Shown here one piece after another: positions 1 through 9,108 of a stretch of 64,000 nt of DNA. The DNA lies in assembly GCA_031374115.1 (NCBI GenBank), contig JANMNO010000071.1:27261-91260 (forward strand), read 5' to 3'. The notes below the pieces were generated by a model. It worked only from the letters and a program-made list of their open reading frames with translations, was not told where the DNA came from and did not search any database. The position numbers and the translations under genes were made by a program. This DNA comes from JAKFWF01 sp031374115 (lineage in GTDB: Bacteria; Pseudomonadota; Alphaproteobacteria; Rhizobiales; Hyphomicrobiaceae). Numbering within the stretch: the first letter of the stretch is position 1; every line of letters begins with the position of its first letter.

Positions 1-1125
1 GACTTCGACCGCTCGTTCGTCAAGGAGTGGGAGGCCAATCCCCCCAAAGGCTTCCCCACGCTCTCGGTGGCCAACATCGAGCCAATGAAAGTTGCGATCA
101 AACGCTATGCCGATATTGCGGAGCGCGGCGGATGGCAGCCGTTGCCCGAAGTGCAGTTATCTCCCGGCATGACAGGGCCTGCTGTCGGTATTTTGCGTAT
201 ACGGCTCCTATCGTCGGGTGATTTAAAAGAAACGTCGCTCTCGGATTATTTCGACTTCTATGTCGAGAAAGCAGTAAAGCGTTTCCAGGCGTCGAACGGA
301 CTGACACCGACGGGTGTGCTCGATAAGCGCACTATCGCCGCGCTCAATGTCCCCGCGGCCGCCCGGCTTCGGCAACTGCGCGCAAACCTCGGTCGCTTGC
401 AGGAGTTCGCTCGTCAGACCGGCAAGAAGTATGTTGTCGTAAACATTCCATCGGCGCAAATCGAAGCGGTCGAGAACGATCGCGTGGTTTCGCGGCATTC
501 CGGCGTCGTTGGCAAGATAGACCGGCAGACCCCGTTGCTGCGCTCGGCGATCCACGAGATGAATTTCAACCCAGTTTGGACGCTGCCGCCGACGGTGATC
601 GACAAAGACCTGATCCCCAAGGGGCAGGACATGCAAAAGCGCAGCCAGGATGTGCTCGCGAAATTCGGCATCGACGCCTACGACGGCAACGGCAAAAAGC
701 TCGAATCATCGAAGATTAACTGGTCGAGCGGGGCCGCCAAAAACCTGATGTTCAAGCAGCAGCCTGGCAAGGACAATCCGCTTGGCTTCTTGAAGATCAA
801 CTTCCACAACAACCACTCGGTCTACATGCACGACACACCTTCGGAAACGATGTTCGGACGCAACTTCCGCGCTGCCTCTTCCGGTTGCGTGCGCGTGCAG
901 GGGATCGAGCATCTGGCAGCTTGGCTGCTCGCCGACAACGGTTATACGCCCGAGCGGATCGAAGGCATCAAGAAGACAGGGGAGCGCCAGAACGTAACGC
1001 TGAAACGTCCAATACCGCTATATTTCGTCTACATCACCGCTTGGGCGACCGAAGATGGCATCGTCAATTTCCGCCGCGACCTCTACCAGAAGGATGGCGT
1101 GGGCGCGGTCGCCGGAGCCTACTGA
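1..1125 (+). CDS. L,D-transpeptidase (YkuD/YcbB type), 5'-truncated by window edge
   Basis: The reading frame is open from base 1, so the true start lies upstream; 374 residues are visible. A PG_binding_1-like domain (about visible residues 50-115) is followed by a YkuD domain. The catalytic signature is present: a His in HDTPSETMFGRNF and the nucleophilic Cys in SSGCVRV (codon 886-888), the variant seen in YcbB/LdtD. Family knowledge: these periplasmic enzymes make 3-3 cross-links in peptidoglycan or attach proteins to it, and they resist most beta-lactams. The missing N-terminus would hold the signal peptide and the first part of the catalytic region. GTG 67 is internal and should not be taken as the start. 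Confidence 0.9.
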   Translation, partial: DFDRSFVKEWEANPPKGFPTLSVANIEPMKVAIKRYADIAERGGWQPLPEVQLSPGMTGPAVGILRIRLLSSGDLKETSLSDYFDFYVEKAVKRFQASNGLTPTGVLDKRTIAALNVPAAARLRQLRANLGRLQEFARQTGKKYVVVNIPSAQIEAVENDRVVSRHSGVVGKIDRQTPLLRSAIHEMNFNPVWTLPPTVIDKDLIPKGQDMQKRSQDVLAKFGIDAYDGNGKKLESSKINWSSGAAKNLMFKQQPGKDNPLGFLKINFHNNHSVYMHDTPSETMFGRNFRAASSGCVRVQGIEHLAAWLLADNGYTPERIEGIKKTGERQNVTLKRPIPLYFVYITAWATEDGIVNFRRDLYQKDGVGAVAGAY

Positions 1126-1137
1126 GGACGAGCTGAA

Positions 1138-1887
1138 TTGCGTCTCGCGATCCTAGCCGACATCCACGGCAACTTAGCAGCGCTCGAGGCGGTGCTTGAA
1201 GACCTCGATCGGCGTGGCCAGATTGATCTCATCGTCAACCTCGGCGATTGCGTTTCCGGGCCGCTGTGGCCCGCCGAGACCTGCCGCCTTTTGATCGACC
1301 GCGGCTGGCCCACCGTTCGCGGCAATCACGACCGGGCAGTCGCCTTCGACGACGTCGCCGGCATGTGGTCATCAGATGCATTCGCCTATGCTGCGTTGAA
1401 CGCGGACCAGCGCGCCTGGCTGGGAGCGCTTCCCTGCCTCGCCGAGTTTGCCACCGGCGTCGTTGCTTTTCATGGTCGCCCAAATAACGACAACCGATAT
1501 ACACTGGATGATATCGAAGGCGGCCGACTCGTTGCGACCGGTCCAGCAAAGGTTCAGAAACGTCTCGGCAAACACGCAAGTGGTGCTCGCCTCGCCCTCT
1601 GTGGTCATAGCCATCAGCCACGTTTGTTGCAGATCGCGCAGGGCGCGCTTGTCCTCAACCCCGGCAGCGTCGGCTGTCCGGCCTACGCTGATCCAGGTGG
1701 CGTCCCGCACGTCTCGGAATCCGCTTCTCCTCACGCGCGCTACGCGATCGCGCACCTTCGCGACAATGTTGACGTTGCGATCGATTTTCTTGCCGTGACC
1801 TACGATCATCACGCTGCCGCCAGGCAAGCGTCCGCCAACGGCCGACCGGAATGGGCCCACGCACTCGCGACCGGATTTCAGAAGTAA
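1138..1887 (+). CDS. Metallophosphoesterase (calcineurin-like, YfcE-type)
   Basis: 249 residues from a TTG start 12 bases after the transpeptidase stop. The dimetal phosphoesterase motifs appear in order: ADIHGN (residues 7-12), NLGDC (about 35), RGNHD (about 63) and CGHSHQP (about 157). Family knowledge: this fold hydrolyses phosphomono- or diesters with Mn or Fe; members of this single-domain type are cytoplasmic and act on cyclic nucleotides or other small phosphates. The substrate cannot be read from sequence. The close spacing suggests co-transcription with the transpeptidase, although the next gene is unrelated pyrimidine metabolism. The codon before the conserved core is TTG and no better start is available. 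Confidence 0.85.
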   Translation: MRLAILADIHGNLAALEAVLEDLDRRGQIDLIVNLGDCVSGPLWPAETCRLLIDRGWPTVRGNHDRAVAFDDVAGMWSSDAFAYAALNADQRAWLGALPCLAEFATGVVAFHGRPNNDNRYTLDDIEGGRLVATGPAKVQKRLGKHASGARLALCGHSHQPRLLQIAQGALVLNPGSVGCPAYADPGGVPHVSESASPHARYAIAHLRDNVDVAIDFLAVTYDHHAAARQASANGRPEWAHALATGFQK

Positions 1888-1941
1888 ACTTGAACACCCG
1901 CTTGCCCCGGCCGATGATCCCACCTATACACTTGAGTTTTG

Positions 1942-2898
1942 ATGACAACACTCAGCGCCGCCTCTACGTTTTACTTTCCGAAGCGCCATTTATTGACCTG
2001 CGAAGGTCTGACGGCGCCGGAAATCAATTCCCTTCTCGATCTCGCCGACAAGGCCGCCGAGATCAATCGTCAGGTCGACAAAAAGCGCGACGTGTTGCGC
2101 GGTCGAACCCTGATCAATCTGTTCTTCGAGGCTTCGACCCGCACCCAAAGCTCGTTTGAGCTCGCGGGCAAACGGCTTGGCGCCGACGTCATGAATATGA
2201 ACGTCTCGACCTCGTCCGTACAAAAGGGCGAGACGCTAATCGACACGGCGATGACGCTCAATGCCATGCGGCCGGACATCATCGTCGTGCGCCATAGCGC
2301 TGCCGGTGCGGTCGAACTGCTGAGCCAGAAGGTTGACTGCTCGGTGATCAACGCCGGCGACGGCGCGCATCAACATCCCACCCAGGCATTACTGGACGCA
2401 CTCACCATTCGCCGCGCAAAAGGCCGGATTGCGGGACTTACCGTCGCTATCTGCGGTGATATCGTGCATTCCCGAGTGGCGCGATCAAACATCGACGTGC
2501 TGAACACGCTCGGCGCGCGCGTACGTATCATCGCGCCATCGACGTTGCTGCCTTCCGAGCCCGAGCGGCTTGGCGCCGAGGTCTTCACCGACATGTGGGA
2601 AGGCCTCAAGAACGTGGACATCGTCATGATGCTGCGTTTGCAGCGGGAACGCATGCAAGGCTCTTTGGTGCCTTCGCAACGTGAGTACTATCACTTTTTC
2701 GGCCTCGACCACGAGAAGCTCGCGCTCGCCAAGCCCGACGCCCTCATCATGCACCCAGGCCCGATGAACCGTGGTGTCGAGATCGCCTCGACCGTTGCCG
2801 ACCATTCCCGCAGCGTGATCCGCGAACAAGTCGAGATGGGTGTTGCCGTTCGCTCGGCAGTTCTCGAAGCGCTCGCCCGCCATCTGCCAAACCATTGA
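1942..2898 (+). CDS. pyrB: Aspartate carbamoyltransferase catalytic subunit
   Basis: 318 residues; condenses carbamoyl phosphate with aspartate, the first committed step of pyrimidine synthesis. Diagnostic elements: carbamoyl-phosphate loop ASTRTQSSFE (about residue 60), the loop Lys in VQKGETLIDTA (about 92), HPTQALLD and the C-terminal MHPGPMNRG. ATG 1942 is chosen over the TTG just before it. No pyrI regulatory subunit follows. The next gene is a dihydroorotase homologue lacking metal ligands, the arrangement known from ATCases of class A, in which an inactive PyrC-like chain supports the PyrB hexamer. The stop is 11 bases before the next likely start, so the two are probably translationally linked. 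Confidence 0.97.
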   Translation: MTTLSAASTFYFPKRHLLTCEGLTAPEINSLLDLADKAAEINRQVDKKRDVLRGRTLINLFFEASTRTQSSFELAGKRLGADVMNMNVSTSSVQKGETLIDTAMTLNAMRPDIIVVRHSAAGAVELLSQKVDCSVINAGDGAHQHPTQALLDALTIRRAKGRIAGLTVAICGDIVHSRVARSNIDVLNTLGARVRIIAPSTLLPSEPERLGAEVFTDMWEGLKNVDIVMMLRLQRERMQGSLVPSQREYYHFFGLDHEKLALAKPDALIMHPGPMNRGVEIASTVADHSRSVIREQVEMGVAVRSAVLEALARHLPNH

Positions 2899-2909
2899 AA
2901 GGGGCACCC

Positions 2910-4268
2910 GTGAACCGTCCCCGCAAACAGAGTGATCCCTCCACGCGCCCGAGCGAGCCCGCCTCCAAGCGGCGCACGGTTTTCATCAACGCGAGGTTGA
3001 TCGATCCGGCGACGAATCGCGATGAGCCGGGTGGACTGCTGGTCGAAGACGGCGTGATCACCGACTTGGGCGTCCACCTTCGCCGCAACGCGCCGGATGG
3101 TGCCGCCGTCATCGATTGTAAGGCGCACGTTTTATGCCCAGGGCTGATTGATTGTCAGGTGTTTACCGGCGAACCCGGCTCCGAGCATCGCGAATCCTTG
3201 AAAACCGCGAGCCAGGCTGCGGCAGCCGGTGGCGTCACTACCATCGTCGTAATGCCGGATACCAATCCGGTGATCGATCAGGTTGCCCTGGTCGACTTCA
3301 TCCAGCGCCGCGCGCGCGACAATGCCATGGTCAACGTGCACACGATGGCCGCGATGACCAAGGGCCTCGCCGGCGAGGAGATGACCGAGATCGGCCTACT
3401 GAAGCGCGCTGGTGCTATCGCTTTCACGAACGCCAAGACGAGTGTCATCAACACTAAGGTGATGCGCAATACACTGCTTTACGCCAAGGATCACGACGCT
3501 CTCATAGTCCATCACACCGAGGACCCCTATCTGACCGAAGGCACGGCGATGAACGCCGGTGCGGTCGCAACGCGGCTCGGCGTACCCGGCGCGTCGAAGG
3601 CTGCCGAAACCATCATCCTCGAGCGCGACGTACGGCTGGTCGAGATTACCAACGGACGCTATCACGCGTCGAACATCAGCTGCGCTGAAAGTCTGGAGAT
3701 CATCAAGTCGGCAAAGGCGCGCAAGCTGCCGGTGACCTGCGGCGTGTCGATCAATCACCTGACGCTCAATGAAAACGACATTGGCCCCTACCGCACTTTC
3801 TTCAAACTTCGCCCGCCGCTCCGACGCGAGGAAGACCGCGCGGCGCTTGTGCGCGGCTTGGCATCTGGCGACGTCGATGTGATCGTGTCGGCGCATGATC
3901 CGCAGGACGTGGAGGTCAAGCGACGGCCCTTCGCCGAAGCAGCCGACGGCGCAATTGGGCTCGAAACCTTGCTGGCTGCGGCACTTCGATTGTTCCACTC
4001 CGATGACGTGAGCCTCACGGTCCTGCTGCGGGCGATGACATCGGGTCCCGCAAGGCTATTGGGTCTTCCCGGCGGGCGGCTTGAGAAAGGTGCGCCCGCC
4101 GATTTGATCCTGGTCGACCTCGGTGAGCCGTGGGTCGTCAACAAGGACGCACTCCGGGCGCGCTCAAAAAACACGCCCTTTGACGAGGCGAAACTGCAGG
4201 GGCGCGTGCTGCGGACCATGGTTGCGGGCGAAACCGTGTATCACTACGCTGGTGTCGAGCGGACGTGA
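2910..4268 (+). CDS. Dihydroorotase-like protein, probably non-catalytic PyrC' partner of PyrB
   Basis: 452 residues with the amidohydrolase fold of type I dihydroorotases, matching in order the blocks around PGLID, VMPDTNPVID, SINHLTLNEND, FKLRPPLR and SKNTPF. The metal site is not conserved: the usual HxH after PGxxD reads CQVF here, the later HIS block reads SNISCAES, and DHAPH reads AHDPQD. This looks like the alphaproteobacterial class beside pyrB. By analogy with the inactive PyrC' of Pseudomonas, it would be a structural subunit for aspartate carbamoyltransferase, with a working pyrC elsewhere (inference). GTG 2910 is preferred because AAAGGGG lies just upstream; a TTG at 2895 overlapping pyrB is the alternative. 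Confidence 0.85.
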   Translation: MNRPRKQSDPSTRPSEPASKRRTVFINARLIDPATNRDEPGGLLVEDGVITDLGVHLRRNAPDGAAVIDCKAHVLCPGLIDCQVFTGEPGSEHRESLKTASQAAAAGGVTTIVVMPDTNPVIDQVALVDFIQRRARDNAMVNVHTMAAMTKGLAGEEMTEIGLLKRAGAIAFTNAKTSVINTKVMRNTLLYAKDHDALIVHHTEDPYLTEGTAMNAGAVATRLGVPGASKAAETIILERDVRLVEITNGRYHASNISCAESLEIIKSAKARKLPVTCGVSINHLTLNENDIGPYRTFFKLRPPLRREEDRAALVRGLASGDVDVIVSAHDPQDVEVKRRPFAEAADGAIGLETLLAAALRLFHSDDVSLTVLLRAMTSGPARLLGLPGGRLEKGAPADLILVDLGEPWVVNKDALRARSKNTPFDEAKLQGRVLRTMVAGETVYHYAGVERT

Positions 4269-4299
4269 TCGCGCCGCACACGCCGGAGACGCTTCCTGA

Positions 4300-4917
4300 A
4301 TGTATGCCATGCTAACGCTGCCGGCGCTCCTCGCGATCATCACCGGTTACCTCCTCGGTTCGATCCCGTTCGGCCTGTTGCTCACCCGCGCCGCTGGCCT
4401 CGGAGACGTTCGAGCGATCGGCTCCGGCAACATCGGTGCGACCAATGTTTTACGCACTGGGAGTAAGGGATTGGCGGCAGCAACGCTGGTCCTTGATGCG
4501 TTGAAAGGTACCGCCTCGGTCCTGATCGCAAAGTATGGGGCGTTCGGACAGCTACCAGCACTCGACATCGGTTTTGTCGCCGGTTTCGGTGCGCTCCTGG
4601 GTCACGTGTTTCCTGTGTGGCTTGGCTTCAAAGGCGGCAAAGGTGTTGCCACCTACATCGGTATCCTGTTGGGGATGTTCTGGCCGTTCGCGGCTATCTT
4701 TTGCGGTATCTGGGTTTTGGTCGCACTCGTCATGCGCATATCATCTCTTGCAGCTCTGGTCGCCATCGTGCTCACGCCCTTTGGAATTTGGGCATCGGGA
4801 TGGCCGGAGACCGCCGTTCTGCTTCTTGTGCCATCGATGCTTCTGATCTGGAAACACGAGACCAATATCCGCCGGCTGCTCAAAGGGGAGGAACCGCGCA
4901 TTGGTGCGAAATTCTGA
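4300..4917 (+). CDS. plsY: Glycerol-3-phosphate acyltransferase PlsY
   Basis: 205 residues, an integral membrane protein with about five hydrophobic segments. It transfers the acyl chain of acyl-phosphate to glycerol 3-phosphate, giving lysophosphatidic acid in partnership with PlsX and PlsC. The three PlsY motifs are visible: the glycine-rich GSGNIGATNVLRTGSKG (about residues 41-57), FPVWLGFKGGKGVAT (about 105-120) and the C-terminal KHETNIRRLLKGEEPR. ATG 4300 is used; ATG 4309 is a close alternative. Its 3' end overlaps the dprA start by 17 bases, so the two are likely co-translated. Confidence 0.97.
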   Translation: MYAMLTLPALLAIITGYLLGSIPFGLLLTRAAGLGDVRAIGSGNIGATNVLRTGSKGLAAATLVLDALKGTASVLIAKYGAFGQLPALDIGFVAGFGALLGHVFPVWLGFKGGKGVATYIGILLGMFWPFAAIFCGIWVLVALVMRISSLAALVAIVLTPFGIWASGWPETAVLLLVPSMLLIWKHETNIRRLLKGEEPRIGAKF

Positions 4918-6109
4918 TCGGATAAATCCGTCGCTCGTCGATGTCGATAATGCGTTCTCGGCTGCACCGCTGCCTGTCGCCATTCTCACCGACCAGCAGA
5001 GGCTGGCCTGCCTTCGGCTGATCCGGTCAGAAAACGTCGGACCGGTAACGTTCCGAGCGTTGATCAATCACTTCGGCGGTGCGCAAGCGGCCCTCGACGC
5101 GCTGCCGGAAGTTGCCCGCCAGGGTGGCCGCAAGCGACCGGTTCGCGTGTGCCCGCGGGATGTGGCGGAAGCCGAACTCGATGCGGCGGCTGCATCCGGT
5201 TCAAGCCCGCTGTTCACGATCGAACCTGGATACCCAGCTCTCCTGGCTCAGGTCGATGTTCCCCCGCCGCTGCTCTACGTGAAGGGTCGGTCCGAGCTGT
5301 TGAACCGGCAAGCTATCGCAATCGTTGGTTCAAGAGACGCCTCGGCTGGAGGGCGAAAGATCGCGCGCGATCTAGCGCACGGGCTGGGCGAAGCCGGATG
5401 GGTCGTGGCATCTGGCCTTGCGCGCGGCATCGATGCGGCTGCGCACATCGCGACGTTGGATACCGGCACCGTTGCTGTTCTGGCTGGCGGCACCGACAAT
5501 ATTTATCCGCCGGAGCATGCCGAGTTGCACGCGGCAATCGGCCGGCAAGGCTGCATTGTCAGCGAACAACCACCCGGCTTCCAGCCCCGAGGCCAGGATT
5601 TTCCACGTCGCAACCGGATCATATCAGGTCTGACCCGCGGGACGGTGGTCGTCGAAGCCGCAAAACGGTCCGGCACGTTGATCACGGCGCGGTTCGCTGG
5701 CGAGCAAGGCCGAGACGTATTCGCTGTGCCAGGCCACCCGCTCGACCCGCGCGCCGAAGGCACCAATCAACTGCTCAAGGATGGCGCAACGCTGGTCACT
5801 GAAGTCGAAGATATCTTGCGCGCGTTGCATCCGATCATTGAGCATTTCGAGGATCGGACCGCCCCGTCACTCGCTGATCGTGTTCGGTCAACGGTGTTGC
5901 CTCCACCGCCTCGCGTCGATCAGGGCGATCGCGCGACGGTAGTGGAAGCACTGGGCGCCGCCCCGATCGCCGTCGACGAGATCGTCCGCGCCACCGGGCT
6001 ATCGATCCGAGCTGTGCAAATTGTCCTTATGGAGTTGTCGCTCGCCTCACGCATCACGCTGCACGGCGGCCAATTAGTATCACTTGCGGTAGATCTGTCC
6101 GAGCCATAG
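4901..6109 (+). CDS. dprA: DNA-processing protein DprA/Smf
   Basis: 402 residues. DprA binds incoming single-stranded DNA and loads RecA during natural transformation. An N-terminal helix-hairpin-helix/SAM-like part (about 25-90) leads into the Rossmann domain: AIVGSRDASAGGRKIARDLA (about 140-160), SGLARGIDAAAH, VAVLAGGTDNIYPPEH, PRRNRIISGL and KRSGTLITARFA are all typical. The C-terminal 65 residues form a DprA-type winged helix (VEALGAAPIAVDEIVRATGL). TTG 4901 or GTG 4904 is the start; an AGGGGAGGA-like site lies about ten bases upstream inside plsY. Its presence suggests, but does not prove, competence. Confidence 0.95.
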   Translation: MVRNSDRINPSLVDVDNAFSAAPLPVAILTDQQRLACLRLIRSENVGPVTFRALINHFGGAQAALDALPEVARQGGRKRPVRVCPRDVAEAELDAAAASGSSPLFTIEPGYPALLAQVDVPPPLLYVKGRSELLNRQAIAIVGSRDASAGGRKIARDLAHGLGEAGWVVASGLARGIDAAAHIATLDTGTVAVLAGGTDNIYPPEHAELHAAIGRQGCIVSEQPPGFQPRGQDFPRRNRIISGLTRGTVVVEAAKRSGTLITARFAGEQGRDVFAVPGHPLDPRAEGTNQLLKDGATLVTEVEDILRALHPIIEHFEDRTAPSLADRVRSTVLPPPPRVDQGDRATVVEALGAAPIAVDEIVRATGLSIRAVQIVLMELSLASRITLHGGQLVSLAVDLSEP

Positions 6110-6381
6110 ACCCAGGTGACACATAGCCTGATTTGTCAACGCTACCGTCCGTTTCCACTTTCGCAAATCACCCCCCTCGAGAGCTAAATGACTAATTTAG
6201 TTGCCTTTTTTTCGTCTGACACCGGTCGTGTTTGACAGTTGAGTTGTGATCTCCCATGTTCCCGCCGCTCTCGGAGCCCATCAGACATTTCGTCCGGCGG
6301 CACCATCTCCTACCCCGAACGGCTTCGATTTAAGCTCGTCCGGTTGCCGGGCTGCCGTTGCCATTAACCCTATCGGTGTGC

Positions 6382-9102
6382 ATGAACGTCGTCATTGTCG
6401 AATCGGCCGCAAAGGCCAAAACCATCAACAAGTATCTGGGCAAAGACTTCCAAGTCATTGCTTCGGTTGGTCACGTGCGCGACCTGCCCTCGAAAGACGG
6501 GTCGGTGGAGCCCGATAACGACTTTGCAATGCACTGGGACCTCGAAGGTCGCGGCGCCAAGGTGATGAAGGAGATTGCCTCGGCCGTTAAGGGCGCGGAC
6601 AAGTTGATCCTCGCCACCGACCCTGATCGCGAGGGCGAGGCAATCTCGTGGCACATCCTGCAAGTGCTCCAGGAAAAAAGAGTCCTCAAAGGTGTCGCCA
6701 TCGAGCGCGTTGCCTTCAATGCGATCACCAAGCAGGCGATCCTGGAGGCGATGAAGCACCCGCGCGAGATCGACGGGCCGCTGGTATCGGCGTACCTTGC
6801 CCGCCGCGCGCTCGACTATCTCGTCGGCTTCAACTTGTCGCCGGTGCTGTGGCGCAAGCTGCCGGGCGCGCGTTCGGCCGGCCGCGTGCAGTCGGTGGCG
6901 TTGCGTTTGATCTGCGATCGCGAAGCCGAGATCGAGGCCTTCAAGACCGACGAATACTGGACCATCGAAGCACTACTCGCGACAGCCAAAAACGAGGAAT
7001 TTCGTTCGCGCCTAGTCTCGATTGCTGGTGCGACGCTGAAAAAGCTCGATCTGAAGAACGAAGCTTCGGCGATCGCCATCAAATCCGCGATCGAAAAATG
7101 TGACTTCAAGATCGAAAACGTCGACAAGAAACCCGCTAAGCGCAATCCCTATCCGCCGTTCACCACCTCGACATTGCAGATGGACGCGTCCCGCAAGCTC
7201 GGCTTCTCGGCCAAGCAGACCATGCAAGTCGCCCAGAAGCTTTATGAAGGTGTCGACCTCGGTGGCGAGTTTGCCGGCCTCATCACCTATATGCGCACAG
7301 ATGGCGTCCAGATCATCCCCGAGGCGGTCGGCCATATCCGCGACGTGATTTCCTCTATGTACGGGCGCAACTACACGCCGTTCGCGCGCGAATACAAATC
7401 GAAGGCAAAGAACGCTCAGGAAGCTCACGAAGCTGTCCGCCCGACCGATCCGAGGCGGACCCCCGACAGCGTGAAAAAGTATCTCGATCGAGAACAAGCC
7501 GCCCTTTACGATCTGATTTGGAAACGTACGATCGCGAGCCAAATGGCATCTGCCGAGATGGAGCAAACGACCGTCAACATCGGTGTGCAAGGCCGCGATG
7601 GCAAAGGCTATGGTCTGCGCACCACAGGATCGATCGTCACGTTCGACGGGTTCCTGCGCGTGTATGAGGAAGGCCGCGACGAGCGCTCGCGCGTCATCGA
7701 CAAGGGCAAGGACGATCGCGCGGATGACGCCGATGCGGACAGCACGCGCTTGCCGGTTCTCAACATTGGCGAACATCTGAAAGACAGGGCCATTGAAGCC
7801 GATCAGCACTTCACGCAACCGCCACCCCGCTTCTCGGAAGCGACACTCGTGAAGCGCATGGAAGAGCTCGGCATCGGCCGTCCGTCGACCTTCGCGTCGA
7901 CGCTTGCCGTGCTGCGCGAACGCGAATACGTGCGGATGGACAAGAAGAATATGGTGCCGGAGGACAAAGGTCGCCTTGTCACCGCGTTCCTCAAGAGCTT
8001 TTTCGCGCGCTACGTCGAATACGACTTCACGGCCGATCTCGAGGAAAAACTCGACCTGATCTCGGACGACAAGCTCGAGTGGAAGGATGTACTGCGCGAT
8101 TTCTGGAAAGAATTTACTGCGGCCATCGCCGAGACGAAGGAGCTTCGCGTAACCGACGTTCTCGACACGCTGAACGATCTGCTTGGCGTTGCGATCTTCC
8201 CCGCCAAGGAAGACGGCTCCGATCCGCGCGGTTGTCCCGCATGCAACGCTGGCCGCCTGAGCTTAAAGGTCGGCAAGTTCGGCGCGTTCGTCGGCTGTTC
8301 CAATTATCCGGAGTGCCGCTTCACACGTCAGTTTTCCGACACCGCGAACTCCGGCGCCGAGACCGCGACGGCAGACGGCAAGCTGCTTGGCACAGATCCC
8401 GATACCGGTCTTCCTGTGACGCGGCGTTCGGGCCGTTTTGGCACCTATCTGCAGTTGGGCGACGGCAACGGTGAGGAGAAGCCGAAACGCTCGTCAATCC
8501 CCAAAGGCATCGATGCCGCCAACGTCGATCTGGAAAAGGCGCTGCAGCTACTCAGTCTGCCGCGCGACGTCGGCATGCACCCAGAGACGAACACGATGAT
8601 CACCGCTGGCCTCGGCCGCTACGGTCCCTTTCTTCTGCATGATGGCAAGTATGCCAACCTCGAAAGCATGGAAGACGTATTTTCGGTTGGCATCAATCGC
8701 GCGGTGACATTGATCGCAGAGAAGGCTGCTGGCGGCGGAAAGAGCCGGTTCGCCCGAGCCAAGCCCGTCGCGTTGCGCACTATTGGTGATCATCCCGACG
8801 GTGGCACCGTCGAGGTGTTCTCTGGCCAGTATGGCCCATATCTGAAGCACGGCGAAGTCAACGCCACGCTGCCAAAATCGATGGATCCAGCGACCGTGAC
8901 GATGGCGCAGGCCGTCGATATCATCGCCGAGCGCGTCGCCAAGGGTGGCGGCAAGTCGAAGCGAAATTCTGCGGCACCGAAGAAAAAAGCTGCGGCGAAG
9001 GCTCCGGCCAAAGCCAAGGCGCCTGCCAAGGCGAAGGCTCCTCCTAAGCAGAAGACCCCTGTCAAAACGAAGGCAAAGTCCAAAGCAGTCGTGGAGAACT
9101 AG
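6382..9102 (+). CDS. topA: DNA topoisomerase I
   Basis: 906 residues; a type IA enzyme that relaxes negative supercoils by a transient 5'-phosphotyrosine link. The TOPRIM domain opens the protein (VIVESAAKAKTINKYLG, then ATDPDREGEAISWH). The active tyrosine is in GLITYMRTDG (Tyr about 303). One four-Cys zinc ribbon is seen near 618-645 (CPACNAG ... GCSNYPEC), then three further topoisomerase-C-like repeats containing GRFGTYLQLG, GRYGPFLLHDG and GQYGPYLKHG. The tail is a roughly 40-residue Lys/Ala/Pro repeat, common in GC-rich bacteria and thought to bind DNA. ATG 6382 is preferred to the upstream TTG 6358 because the conserved N-terminus begins there. Confidence 0.98.
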   Translation: MNVVIVESAAKAKTINKYLGKDFQVIASVGHVRDLPSKDGSVEPDNDFAMHWDLEGRGAKVMKEIASAVKGADKLILATDPDREGEAISWHILQVLQEKRVLKGVAIERVAFNAITKQAILEAMKHPREIDGPLVSAYLARRALDYLVGFNLSPVLWRKLPGARSAGRVQSVALRLICDREAEIEAFKTDEYWTIEALLATAKNEEFRSRLVSIAGATLKKLDLKNEASAIAIKSAIEKCDFKIENVDKKPAKRNPYPPFTTSTLQMDASRKLGFSAKQTMQVAQKLYEGVDLGGEFAGLITYMRTDGVQIIPEAVGHIRDVISSMYGRNYTPFAREYKSKAKNAQEAHEAVRPTDPRRTPDSVKKYLDREQAALYDLIWKRTIASQMASAEMEQTTVNIGVQGRDGKGYGLRTTGSIVTFDGFLRVYEEGRDERSRVIDKGKDDRADDADADSTRLPVLNIGEHLKDRAIEADQHFTQPPPRFSEATLVKRMEELGIGRPSTFASTLAVLREREYVRMDKKNMVPEDKGRLVTAFLKSFFARYVEYDFTADLEEKLDLISDDKLEWKDVLRDFWKEFTAAIAETKELRVTDVLDTLNDLLGVAIFPAKEDGSDPRGCPACNAGRLSLKVGKFGAFVGCSNYPECRFTRQFSDTANSGAETATADGKLLGTDPDTGLPVTRRSGRFGTYLQLGDGNGEEKPKRSSIPKGIDAANVDLEKALQLLSLPRDVGMHPETNTMITAGLGRYGPFLLHDGKYANLESMEDVFSVGINRAVTLIAEKAAGGGKSRFARAKPVALRTIGDHPDGGTVEVFSGQYGPYLKHGEVNATLPKSMDPATVTMAQAVDIIAERVAKGGGKSKRNSAAPKKKAAAKAPAKAKAPAKAKAPPKQKTPVKTKAKSKAVVEN

Positions 9103-9108
9103 CCCACC

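Noticed and set aside
6184..6212. Terminator after dprA (CTAAAT/ATTTAG hairpin with T-run)
   Set aside because: The stem is six A/T-rich pairs and the T-run starts five bases later; too weak to claim.
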